Assembly (NCBI GenBank): GCA_039654915.1
Contig: CM077599.1
Span: 82,676,001-82,740,000, forward strand
Length of the DNA: 64,000 bases
Origin: Aquilaria yunnanensis
Taxonomy: Eukaryota; Streptophyta; Magnoliopsida; Malvales; Thymelaeaceae
Direction: 5' to 3'
The position numbers were made by a program, and so were the translations under genes. Within the stretch, counting starts at the first letter, position 1; each line of letters opens with the position of its first letter. This document shows positions 47,705 to 58,117 of this stretch, piece by piece. Below the pieces are notes generated by a model, which did no database searches, had not been told where the DNA came from, and saw only the letters and a program-made list of their open reading frames with translations.

Positions 47705-50410
47705 GCTATGAGAGATGCTTATTCTAAGTTCATTGATGTGTTTCTTGCTCCTTAGCTTTCCATGAATCTTATTTCTGTGGGTCAATTAGTTGATAACGAT
47801 TGTGCTGTTAATTTTTCTAGTACTGGTTGTGTTGTGCAGGACAAGGTAACAAGGAAGCCGATCGCGAAAGGACTTAAAGTGGGGCGCTTGTTTCCATTAT
47901 TTTTGTCTATTCTAGATTTTTCTTCAGTGCTTAGTATGATGTGGCATCGTCATCTAGGCCATCCCAGTACTAAGGTCTTATCTCATGTATTAAACTCTGG
48001 TTTACTTAGTCATAAAAATCATTCTTTATCTCTTGAGTGTGCCTTTTGGAAACTTGGTAAAAGCAAAACTCTTCATTTCCCTTTGCATGCTAGTAGAGCA
48101 TCTTATTGCTTTGATCTTATTTGTAGTGATGTTTGAGGACCTTTTGCGGTTACTTTACACAAAAAATTTATATACTATATAACTTTCATTGATGATCATA
48201 GTAGATTTACTTAAGTCTACTTTTCTTGCTCTAAATTTGAGGTCTTTTGTACTTTTATTGAATTTTTTTTGTGTATGTTGAGACTTGATTTTCTGCTTCT
48301 ATTAAGACATTACATACAAATTCTGGTGGTGAATATTTGTCTACTGAGTTTTAGGCTTTCTTGGCTTGGCATTATTCATCAACACTCATGTCCTTCTACT
48401 CCCCAACAAAATGGAGTCGCCGAACTCAAAAATCGTCATCTTCTAGATGTGGTGCATACTCTCTTGTTAGAATCTTTTGTTCCATCTATGTTTTGGGTAG
48501 AGGCTCTGAAAACTGCTACTTACTTGATTAATTATTTACCTTCTCAAGTCCTCCATATGAAGTCTCCTTACTTCATTCTATTTGCTAAGCAACCTAGTTA
48601 AGATAACCTCCGTACCTTGGGTTGTGTGTATTTTGTTCATTTACCTCTTCATGAGCGACACAAATTATCAGCTCAATCTGTTAAATGTGCTTTCTTGGGA
48701 TATAATGTGTGTCAAAAAAGGTTTATTTGTTATAATCCTACACTACATTGGACACGCATTTCTTGAAATGTTATTTTCTTTGAAGATTAACATTTCTTTT
48801 CTGTGTCCTCGTTGTCTTTTTCTTTTACTGTGGTTCTTCCCTCCTTTAAGCTACAGATCTCAGCTCTTCTTCTAGTTAGTTTTCACTTTAAACTAGGTAT
48901 TGTGTATACAAGATGCTCCCACTCATAGTTTCTTCTGGTGACTCTCTTGATATCTGATCCTGCCATGCACTAAAACCCGTTAGATGCAACACCTTTAGAG
49001 CTTTTGGTATGTCGCTCTTCTCAAATGCTCGTACCCCCCGGATAGGTATGTTCCCTCTTCTAAGGCTGTAAATTTCATTTCAGCTTTTACTGTTGCATTG
49101 TCCAATTTTGATATTCCCACATGCTACTCATATGCTACCAAGCATGAATGTTAGAGGCAAGCTATGTAGGAAGAAATTGTTGTTCTAGAGGCCAAGCACA
49201 CCTGGGAAATTGAGCCATGTCTTCATACTATTGTACCTCTGGGCTGCAAATTGATTTACTTAGTCAAGTTTTGATATGATGGAAGTTTGGATCCTTGCAA
49301 AGCTTGACTTGTTGCATTTGGGAATAATCTGGAATATGGTGTCAATTATAAAGAGACTTTTGCTCCAGTGGCCAAAATGACTACTATTTGTACGATTCTA
49401 GCTCTTGCTACTTCCAATGATTGGCCACTACATCAAATGGATGTAAAAAATGTTTTTCTTCATGGAGATCTCAAAAAGTGTATTTATATGAAGCCGCCCC
49501 CAAGATTGTTTTCCTTTCCAACTTCACAAGTGTGTAAGCTTTGTCATTCTCTTTATGATCTCAAACAAGTTCCAAGGGCCTAGTTTGATAAATTTTGCAT
49601 CACCTTATTACAATTCTCATTCAAACAAAGCAAGTATGATACTTCTTTGTTTTTTCAAAAATCAGACGTGAGAATTGTTGTTCTTTTGGTTTATGTAGAT
49701 GATATTGTGATCACTACTTCTAATTCTGCCTTGGCCATTTCAAAACTCATCTCTCAGAATCTTTTCATATGAAAGATCTTGGGCCTTTCACATATTTTGT
49801 TAGTCTTGAGGTGCATTGTAGTTCCTTTGGTATTTCCCGTACTCAACATACATATGTTAGTGACTTGGTGGCTACAGCTGGTCTATAAGAAGCTACTTTT
49901 GTTGATACTCCCATGGAATTAAATGTCAAGTTCCGTAAAGAAGATGGTGACTTACTTGCTGATCCTAGTTTGTATCGGAAGTTGGTGAGCAGTATCATTT
50001 ATCTCACCAGGTATTTCTTTTGTTGTACAGCGAGTTAGTCAATTCCTCCAGACTCTTCGTCATCTCCATATGACTGTTATTTATAGGATCATCTGCTATG
50101 TCTAAGGCACTTCTACCCATGGCTTATTCTTTCATACAAATAAGTCTACTCGTATTGCTGCACACAATGATGCGGATTGGGTTGGTTGTGTCAATACCCG
50201 TCATTCCATCGCTAGTTGGTATGTGTTCTTAGGTGATGCATTGATTTTTTTTGAAGAGTAAGAAGCAAGACATAGTATCTAAGTCATCTACCGAATCTAA
50301 GTATCAGGCGATGTCTCTTGCTTGATCTGAAATCATTTGGCTTCAAGGCTTGCTTGCAAAGCTAGATTTCTCTGAAATCAATCCTACACCTTTATATGCA
50401 AATAATATGA

Positions 50411-51300
50411 CACAGCGAGTAGAGTGAACAAGGGTAGAACACGTCTAGTCCCAAAATAAAATAAAGAGTTTCAATTCAGAAATCCAAAATTTAGAGAGAA
50501 AATCTTTAATAATTTTATTGATAAAAATTTATTTCTCTTGCACACATGCGCAAGTCATTATATAGGCAACCATTAAAGTCCTAAACCAAGTAGAATAGGA
50601 AAAACCAAAATTAATTCTAACTAGGAAATCTAATCCTAATTGATATCTTTTTCCAATAAAAGATCTCTAGAAAAATCCTATTTAATATCGTAATTAATAA
50701 GGACTCTAATTAACATAATAAAACCAAAAAATAACCTTTAAACTAAGGAAATAAAATCCCCTAAAAATAATTACGAAAATTATAGTAAAATAACAAAATG
50801 TTAAATATCCCATTAGTGTCATTCTCCTCATCTTGAAAAATACTTCCGTGAGTTCCTTGGTTGAAATTGAGCTCTTCCATATGCCACATGAATAGATATT
50901 TGGAACATAACAAACTCTCTTCAAGTTTCTGGAATATCAAGCTATGTTTTTTAACTCCCAAATTTAGTCAAACACAAATCAAGTTTGTTTGACTTGAAAA
51001 AAAATCTTCACCCCCAAAAAAAATTCTAATTTGGCTTCTCCATCATGTGCTTCTTTGATTTCCTCCTCATCTTTAAACATGTCTTCAATTGTGTCACTTG
51101 CATGATATTTCCCTGGCTTGTAAAACTCGTCATCAATAATTTGCTCATGTTACCCCATACTTTCCTCATGCCTTTCATCTTTTCCATCTCGCTCACAAAT
51201 AATATTTTAAACTAAGGAAATAAAATTAATACCCTTAAAAATAATTATAAAAATTACAATAAAATAACAAATTTTAAATATCCCGTCTGTGTTAGTCCCC
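50411..51300 (-). mobile_element. LTR-retrotransposon 3' remnant (possibly Ty3/Gypsy)
   Basis: On the minus strand the sequence runs from a short Gly/Lys/Glu-rich coding tail into AT-rich LTR-like DNA ending GGGACTAGACGTGTTCTACCC...CTGTGTCA. A segment of about 80 bp (AAACTAAGGAAATAAAAT...AAATATCCC) is present twice, at 50741 and 51210, as though one LTR edge was duplicated. The class is a guess from the position of the coding tail. Confidence 0.4.
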
Positions 51301-51571
51301 TTCCATTGAGAGTTAGATGAGAGATCAAGGGAAGCCAAATTGGAGAAATGTGAAATTTCGAATGGGATCTCACCTTGAAATGAGGAGAGAAAGAGAGAGA
51401 GAGAGACATCAAGGTGTTTCGAGCCTGTAAGGCCACCCATGTCCAGTGAAATCTCAGAGCCCTTGAAATCATTGTAAGCAAGATTGAGACTCTGTAGGTG
51501 GAGTTTGAAGAGACTGCTATTGCAAGCCAGTGAGCCATACAGTTGGCTACAGCCAAGGCCCAAGGCAACTA
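51300..51571 (-). pseudogene. receptor-like protein pseudogene, N-terminal LRR part
   Basis: Reads LGCSQLYGSLACNSSLFKL, HLQSLNLAYNDFKGSEIS and FQGEIPFEISHFSNLASLDL, which are the cap end and first repeats of an RLP ectodomain. Both ends are cut by retroelements: a Copia LTR at 51572 and an LTR remnant at 51300. Order and strand make it the missing upstream piece of the pseudogene at 43985-45525. Signal peptide and LRRNT cysteines are not found. Confidence 0.75.
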
Positions 51572-51724
51572 TTGAAGATAAAGCTCAGAGTTATTCAAAG
51601 CTAAGATAAAGTGCTCTTGAAGTTATCTGATTGTTGTTATACTTCTACACGTAACCCTTGTAAACATGTATAAATACATGAATAAAGGAAGTTCACTGAG
51701 TGCAGCCAAAACATAAACTCTTCA
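51572..51724 (+). repeat. 5' LTR of Copia element 2, 153 bp
   Basis: Bounded by TGAAGA and TCTTCA, perfect 6-bp inverted ends of the TG...CA type. It contains a TATA-like GTATAAATACATGAATAAA and is followed directly by a primer site. Confidence 0.7.
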
Positions 51725-51737
51725 TGGTATTAGAGCC
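51725..51737 (+). other. primer binding site of Copia element 2
   Basis: TGGTATTAGAGCC, complementary to initiator tRNA-Met with one change, directly after the LTR. Confidence 0.8.
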
Positions 51738-53912
51738 AATCCTGACCTACACATCAACCATGTCTTCCATCAATTCTCCAGCCACATCCTCCTCCTTTAT
51801 TCCCCTTTCTCCGTTTACACCTCCACTATTACCAACCCCCTCCTTAAACCTAGGCCACCTTATAAATATTCGCCTTACTCGAGACAACTACCTGTTATGG
51901 AAGGCTCAGTTCTTACTTTACCTTCGGGGTCAAAGACTTCTAGGGTACGTTGATGGCACCACTGTGTGTCCTCCCAAGACAATCACCAATGAAGAAGTGT
52001 TTGGAATTTCGTCCGAGGCAACCGAAGCAAATCAGCTTCCAAACTCATCATACCAATTATGGTTTCAACAAGACCAAATGATCTTAAGTAGAATTCTTTC
52101 ATCCATCTCTGAGGAGATTCTTGCTCATATTATTAACATGACAACTTTATATGAAGTTTGGATGGCTCTCGAAAAGATGTTTTCATCCAGATCTAATGCA
52201 AGAATGATGCAAATTCGTCTACAGCTATCAACATTGCAGAAGAATGACTCTCTATTACTGATTATTTTATGTGTGTTAAAGGCTTGACTGATACTCTAGT
52301 TGCAATCGGACAACCTTTTCAAAAATATGAGATTATCTCTTATCTCTTGGTAGGTCTTAGCTTAGAATACGTTCTTTTAGTCACATTTATTACCACTAGG
52401 ATTGATCTTATGTCTCTAAATGATCTATATGGTCATCTATTAAGCTATGAGTTGTGCCTTGAACAACACAACACCTTGGTGCAAGCTGGTCCAATGGCAA
52501 ATGTTACCACTTGAGACAACAACTATAACACTCACCATAGAGGCACATTTTTTAATGCAACAGGACGAGGCAAAAGGCATGGCGGCCCTTTGAATCAGAG
52601 AGCAACATATAATGGCCCTCGGTTGTTTGCCAAGTTTGCCAAAAACCTGGGCATTCAGCAATCACATGCCATCACCGCTTTGACCATGCATTCCAAGGAG
52701 ACTCAAATCGATTTGCCGCAATAGCATTAACACCCTCATATTAGGTAGATCCAAATTGGTACATAGATAGTGGGGCAAATGATCATATAACTAGAGATCT
52801 TAGTATTCTCATGGTCAGAGAAAAGTATAATGGAGCTGAATAAGTTCAGGTTGGGAATTGAGCAGGTTTGTCCATCAAACATATTGGTCAATCTAAAATC
52901 TCTACTCCTTGTATTTTGTTGGCCGTGAAAAATGTCCTACATGTTCCCCACATTAAAAAAAAAATTGATTTCCGTTTGTAAACTTACTCGTGACAATAAT
53001 GTCTATGTTGAATTTCAACCAAATTGTTTTTTTGTTAAGGACATCCACAAAGCAAAAGCTCCTCCAAGGAGAATGTAGAAACAGACTTTATCAACTGCCT
53101 CAGTCCAATGTTGTCCCTTCCTCTCCTCATGCTCTTGTTGGTGAGCGAGTTGATTTTAATCAGTGGCACAAAAAGCTCGCCCATCTTTCATCTCTTACAG
53201 TCTCAAAAGTCATTCATAAGAATAAGTTACCTTGTCTAAAAGGCAACGTCATAACAGCATGTGATACTTGTCAACAAGCCAAGAGTCACCAATTGGCATT
53301 TAATAATTCTTTTTATATTTCTAGAATTCCATTGGATCTTATATTTTCTAATGTTTGGGGTCATGGACCTCTCTCTGTTAATGGCTTTTGATATTATGTT
53401 AGCTTCATTGACAATTTTAGCAAATTCACTTGGATTTACCAGATCTTTCACAAATTTGATGTCTATAATGTTTTCTTGCATTGGCAAGCACATGTAGAAC
53501 GATTGTTGGACAAAAAAGTAAAAAGGGCCCAAACCGACTGGGGGGGGGGGGTGAGTCACAAACTTAATGCCTTTTTTTCATCCATTGGTGTTGAACATAG
53601 GGTTTCTTGCCCACACACTCATAAGCAAAATGGCTGAACAGAACGAAAACATAGGCATATCATTGAAACTGGTATGTCTTTTCTTGCCCAAGCCTCTATG
53701 CCATTGAAATTTTGGGATGATGCCTTTCAATCTACATGCTATTTAATCAATAGGCTACCTAGCTCAGTCATTCAAAATTCTTGTCTACTAGAATGCTTGT
53801 TCCATGTTAAACTTGATTATTCCTTCCTAAAGGTGTTTGGATGTGTTTGTTGGCCCTACCTTCGACCATACAACTCTATCAAACTTGAATTCCATTCTAA
53901 ACGATGTGTATT

Positions 53913-54056
53913 CATTGGATATTATGTGAATGTCACAATTTGTAAATAAATTATATACTTCATTGGATATTATGTGAATGTCACAATTTGTAAACAAATT
54001 ATATACTTCATTGGATATTATTTGAATGTCACAATTTGTAAACAAATTATATACTT
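53913..54056 (+). repeat. three tandem copies of a 48-bp unit at the Copia 2 breakpoint
   Basis: Each unit starts CATTGGATATTATGTGAAT and ends AAATTATATACTT. The three copies differ at only a few bases. Being 48 bp, the unit keeps the frame and repeats 16 residues (FIGYYVNVTICK.IIY). The first copy begins inside the conserved FIGY end of the integrase. Confidence 0.95.
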
Positions 54057-54179
54057 ACTCTTTTACATAATGTTTGTCATTTTGAGATTTTTTAAATTGT
54101 GTTTGACCTCCCTAATTTTTTTTATAGTGCGATCCAATCCCATGCCTTTGAATGCATCTTATTCCCTTTCTTAGATTCA

Positions 54180-56240
54180 CCCTACCAAAAGTTTGCCACC
54201 ATTGAATTCATTTAATTGCACAGGTCAAACCAAGTGGCCCTGCCTCAAAATTTCGAATGAAATAGGTGGTTAGGTTCTCTTTCTATAACCCTTTTGATAT
54301 GATTGGCCAGACCACTTTCCTCTATCCCTAGTCTATTCATGGCTTTATTTGAGGAAGGCTAAGAATGAGTTCACTTAAGTTTTTGGGAGTTTGATCCGAG
54401 TTAAGGGATCTGTTAGATCTTTTTGGTCCTCTGTTGCTCTCTTTTAGTCTTTTTTTGTGCGTGACAAGGATTTAACATATGTTTTTAAAGACTTTGAGAT
54501 GTTTGGCCGAAGACTTCCTTCTACTCCATGACACTAGTTGGCACATACTGAGTATATAAATGGGCGGTGTAGATGGCTTTTACCCAAAATGTTTTGGCAA
54601 GTCTTTTCCTGCAAATGTTGATCTCACAATCTCCAAATGATTAAATTCTTTCTTTTGAAGACACGTTTTTTCTAGCTTGTAGCCCACGGTGAGTTGCAGT
54701 CAACTCCTTCCTCTTTGTAGAGCTTGTCAAATTCAATTTTATTTATGTGCACTCGGTTCCTTTATCACTTCTTCAGGTCTTAATGTAATAAACACTTTGT
54801 TTCTCCACTAAATATTTGAATTTCTTGAATATTCTGAATACTTCTGACCTTTCTTTCTAAAATAGACAAGTCAATCTACTAAAATCACCATAAAAAGGAT
54901 GAGGTGCCTATTTTTGCTTGGACTAATTGTGCTCATTAGCCCATATACGTCATTGTGAATAAATCCCAATGGCCGTTTGGCTCTCCAAGAGGCCGCTCCG
55001 AATGGAAATGGCTATCTGTGTTGCTTCCTAAGTAAAACCATCACATGTGTCTTCGGTCATTTCTACCTTTGATAAGTATTTGATTATATTTTGTTGTTGA
55101 AGAGTCTTTAGCCCCTAAAGGTTGAAGTCACAAAACCTTTTGTGCTATAGCTAAAAATTGGGTCTCTAGTGCTTTTATGTCGTTTGGTTCTGTACATCCA
55201 TTAGATTGTAGTTTTACTTTTCTTTATTCTTAGCGATCACTAAATTTTTATCATCCCTATTTTAGATGAGATAATATCCCCTTCAAAAGTGGAGTATATA
55301 TCCATTCTCTTTCATTTGACCAACACTTAATAAATTTTCTAACACTTCATAGATTTTTTGCTAGATGATCTGGGATAACTAGGACATGAAGCATGTGTAT
55401 AGCCTGTACCTTTCTTTGTTTGAGCAGCTACAGTCCCTTTGTAGATCTGTGATTTTGATGAATTTCTTGTCTCCTAGTTGCATCAGTGACCTGCAGATAA
55501 TTTCTAGTTTGTAGAATAACTTTTAATTTAGTGTCATATGATTGCTATTGGCATTTTTTATGAGCCACTCGACTACAGATTAGAAACATAGTAAATACTT
55601 TCTCCGTCTTCTTACTCTTCAGAGTAGCTGGCTTGATAGTTTTTACTCCTTTTAAAGTGATAGTCTTTCTCTGGATAGCCGAACCTTATATGAAACCAAT
55701 AATCTTTCTACAAATGGTTTGCCTTTTTGCAAATTTCATATGGAGGACTTGTTGCCTTTGATTTTCTACTGAAGGAGAATTTCTACTTGATGTTTTTTTG
55801 TTATTATTTGAGATTTCTGAAATAGATTCTTGGGCTGAAACACACTTTTAAATGGATCTTCTTGATGCCAATTCAGCTTCTTTTCTCTTGCTTCAAGTGT
55901 GCCTATTAGTTTAGACATAAATGATGTTAACAGATTTTTGTCACAAAAATTATTGATTCAAATTTATCTAGGGATAGGTGAGAGCATTAGCCCTTCGATG
56001 CCTGTGTATAGGCAATACAAGTCGGCCAATTCCACCGCTTGCACTTGTTTAGTTTTTTTTTTTTTAGTTCTAGATCTTCCCTTTCGGGGAAGTTTCTTAT
56101 AATTATTCTATTTAGATTTTTTCTTTAGATTTTTCTAGTTTCTATCACATGCTTAATTTCATATATACTTAGCCGTGTTTTCAAGACCCTTTCAGAAGTT
56201 TCCGTAATGCTAATCTCTGAAGCCGGTTCATGATGATTTT
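54180..56240 (-). mobile_element. Ty1/Copia retrotransposon 3, minus strand, heavily decayed
   Basis: Minus-strand reading gives, from high to low coordinates: a zinc-knuckle-like ICKKANHL with KDYW (near 55730), then integrase pieces DFSRLTCLF*KERSEVFRIF and FKKFKYLVEKQS (near 54860), EFDKLYKEEG (near 54730) and SERK-like and FWVKA-like remnants (near 54650-54570). Stops interrupt every frame. No LTR, primer site or reverse transcriptase was found. Confidence 0.7.
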
Positions 56241-56445
56241 GGCTTGGATTGTTGTGTGGTGTAGCTTTTTGTTGATTTCTTATATATAGTCTTGGTTGTT
56301 TAAATTATATGTATGTCCTGCTAATGTTTCAAACATATATAGGAACTTGCCTATTTGGAGAAGCTTTCGCTATTCAGGTCCCTATCATTCTACTTATATC
56401 GTTTACTTGAGTTCAATACTTCAAATAATAATTGTTTACCTCAAT

Positions 56446-56620
56446 TTTTACCCGGAATCTGGAAACATCCTGGCTACTGGCGACCAGGAAGGATACAACC
56501 TGCGGTAGGTGGAGGTATCTAAGAAATCAGTTCAGATGGTCGGTTCCTGGCCATGGCCGACCCCAGCCAGCAGAATCTGTCCACATCTTTAATGCGGGTT
56601 CTGCAGGTTACAGGAGAGTT
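56446..56620 (+). pseudogene. WD40-repeat protein fragment
   Basis: The plus strand reads PESGNILATGDQE in one frame, then, after frameshifts, TTC.RWRYLRN, SDGRFLAMADP and AESVHIFNAG. The phrase order matches a WD40 repeat protein family in which a GN(Q/D)DTTC block is followed by FTSDG(R/K)F(L/M)AMAEPADFVH. Only about 60 codons remain. Confidence 0.5.
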
Positions 56621-56973
56621 GTCGGGAAATTAATCAATCTGTTAATTGGAGTAATTGCTGGAATATATGTCGTTCAGTTCAGACTACAAAACAGAGAAAG
56701 CATTATTAATTTGTTGGCGTTGCTGACAGCATTTAGAGTAACGCTACATGTACTAAAAAATTTGTACTAAAACCAGCTTTGACTGGGGCATTTGCTTGTG
56801 CAAGTAGTACAAGTTTTAGCTAGGGAAGAGATTTTAACGGTGTAGGATATAACAAAACTTTGATGATCCATCTGCCACCGGTGAAGAATCGCCAGACCAG
56901 AGTTGGAGGCAACAAATACACAGTTTATTTTTCCAGCAATTGCAATACACATATATGTATCATATGTAGTGTA

Positions 56974-57440
56974 TTACGCAATAGAGAGCAACACACAGCC
57001 CTGAGGGCGGCCACGACCGAGATAGGAAGGAAATAGTGCTCCAGCGACATGGTGATGTTTTCCATTCTCAAAAGAGTAAACCCAATATCCTCCATATTGT
57101 GTCGCCTCAATAACAAAAATGTCAAAGTATATCCTATTTCCCATTTCCAAGGCACCAACAGGAGCTGACAACAGATGACAAAAATCATAGCAATAGCATA
57201 TAAGAAATAGCGCTTTATCATCCAGTCCCTGTCTTGGGACCCAAGAATTTGCAGACACATCGTACCCGTAAGCTTCAAAAAAATTAGGTCCTGTTTTGTT
57301 TTTCCTTAACTCGTGTACTAACAAGACCTCACCGTTACAAGATTCCGCCAGTACTTGTTTATTACACAGTTTAAATGCAGTCAAAGAACATAAGGAAAGA
57401 CAATTCAAGCGAGACAGAGACGTTTGGGCACACAGAGAAC
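56974..57440 (-). pseudogene. DUF295 (F-box/KIB1-type) gene fragment
   Basis: A 157-codon open frame with the DUF295 pattern: LAESCNGEVLLVHELRKN, FEAYGYDVSANSWVPR, GLDDKALFL, ALEMGNRIYFD and YWVYSFENGK. In full-length plant members this is the C-terminal propeller region behind an F-box. Here there is no F-box, no ATG at the front, and GLDDKALFL is followed by ICYCYDF where a serine-rich loop is expected. An acceptor-like TTGTTTAG lies at the upstream end, and a GC-rich leader-like stretch sits near 57560-57720, so it could be the last exon of a short gene. I favour a pseudogene. Confidence 0.6.
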
Positions 57441-57797
57441 TAAACAAGTACTAACAATTTCAGATACGCAAAAGTAGTCAGCATTCACCAATTAACTAGA
57501 GTTTAAATTGAACGGAAATGATACGAGTAGGATTAACATGAACCAAGAAGACAGAACCTTCAAATGCTCGTAAGCTGAATCAAGACGGCAAGCATCCCCG
57601 ACGCCACTGGGTTGCTGAGGTGGGCTCTGGGTGGGTGGGAATGGATGCAATGCAAGGCGACGCTGCGAGGCTGCACCAGAGAGACAGGCGACGCTCCGGG
57701 GGACTGGGGTTTCGTCGGGGAGATTTTAATTAGGAATTGGAATTAGGATTTACGGTTTAGGTATACTTGAAAGCAAAAAGGAAAAGTCTAATAGCCA

Positions 57798-58117
57798 ATT
57801 TGTTTTAACTTAAGTCATCTGACTTATTTTTATTTTACATATTTTTTATTTGAAATCAATTTCATTTGACAGTTAATGTTATGTAGATGCAATAATCCAT
57901 TTGAAAGTAAAATTCATAATGTTGCTAAATTTTTATGATTTTTTTAAGGCTTTAAACTAGAAAAATTTATAAAAAATTAGTAAAATTACAAACATTGTGG
58001 ATTATTGTAGCTACATAATATTGGCTTTTAATTAAAATTAGTTTCAAGTAAAAAAAATATAAGAATAAAAATAAGTCATTTTAGAGTCAATTAACTTGAG
58101 TTAAAACAATTTGGGTG
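57798..58117. mobile_element. palindromic MITE, copy 2
   Basis: Outer ends AATTTGTTTTAACTTAAGTCA and, inverted, AATTGTTTTAACTCAAGTTA. The arms are close to mirror images over about 150 bp. The interior shares TTATGTAG.TGCAATAATC and inverse phrases with the copies at 29.9 and 63.2 kb. Confidence 0.7.

Larger units (their letters stand above)
45526..50410 (+). mobile_element. Ty1/Copia retrotransposon 1, degenerate, 3' truncated
   Basis: Order of parts: LTR; primer site TAGTATCAGAGCC (45802); gag from 46089 (MDSAPVCIKFTGKNYPYW); a damaged zinc knuckle (CCKEYVHIAVNCP); protease region; GAG-pre-integrase (MWHRHLGHPSTKV, 47940); integrase (PSTPQQNGVAE, near 48397); reverse transcriptase with YVDDIVITT (near 49695) and MDVKNVFLHGDL; RNase H (SKSSTESKYQAMS, near 50280). 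Many stops and frameshifts make it dead. No 3' LTR: after LYANN (50406) the sequence switches to another element. A hAT-like element is inserted at 47168-47704. Confidence 0.85.
51572..54056 (+). mobile_element. Ty1/Copia retrotransposon 2, degenerate, truncated after integrase
   Basis: Parts in order: short LTR; primer site TGGTATTAGAGCC (51725-51737); gag from ATG 51760 with the Copia N-terminal domain (LTRDNYLLWKAQFLLYLRG) and UBN2-like region; zinc knuckle CQVCQKPGHSAITC (near 52630); protease DSGANDHIT (near 52769); GAG-pre-integrase HKKLAHLSSLTVSK (53168); integrase HTHKQNG*TERKHRHI (near 53613) through FIGYY. The body breaks off at a 48-bp tandem repeat, so reverse transcriptase and RNase H are missing. 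Several stops and a (G)12 run at 53540-53551 confirm it is dead. No 3' LTR found. Confidence 0.85.

Noticed and set aside
47762..48601. Copia 1 integrase pieces as a domesticated host gene
   Set aside because: Stops, frameshifts and loss of both protease and 3' end show ordinary decay.
53540..53551. (G)12 run in Copia 2
   Set aside because: Could be a sequencing or assembly artefact or simple slippage; not treated as a feature of its own.
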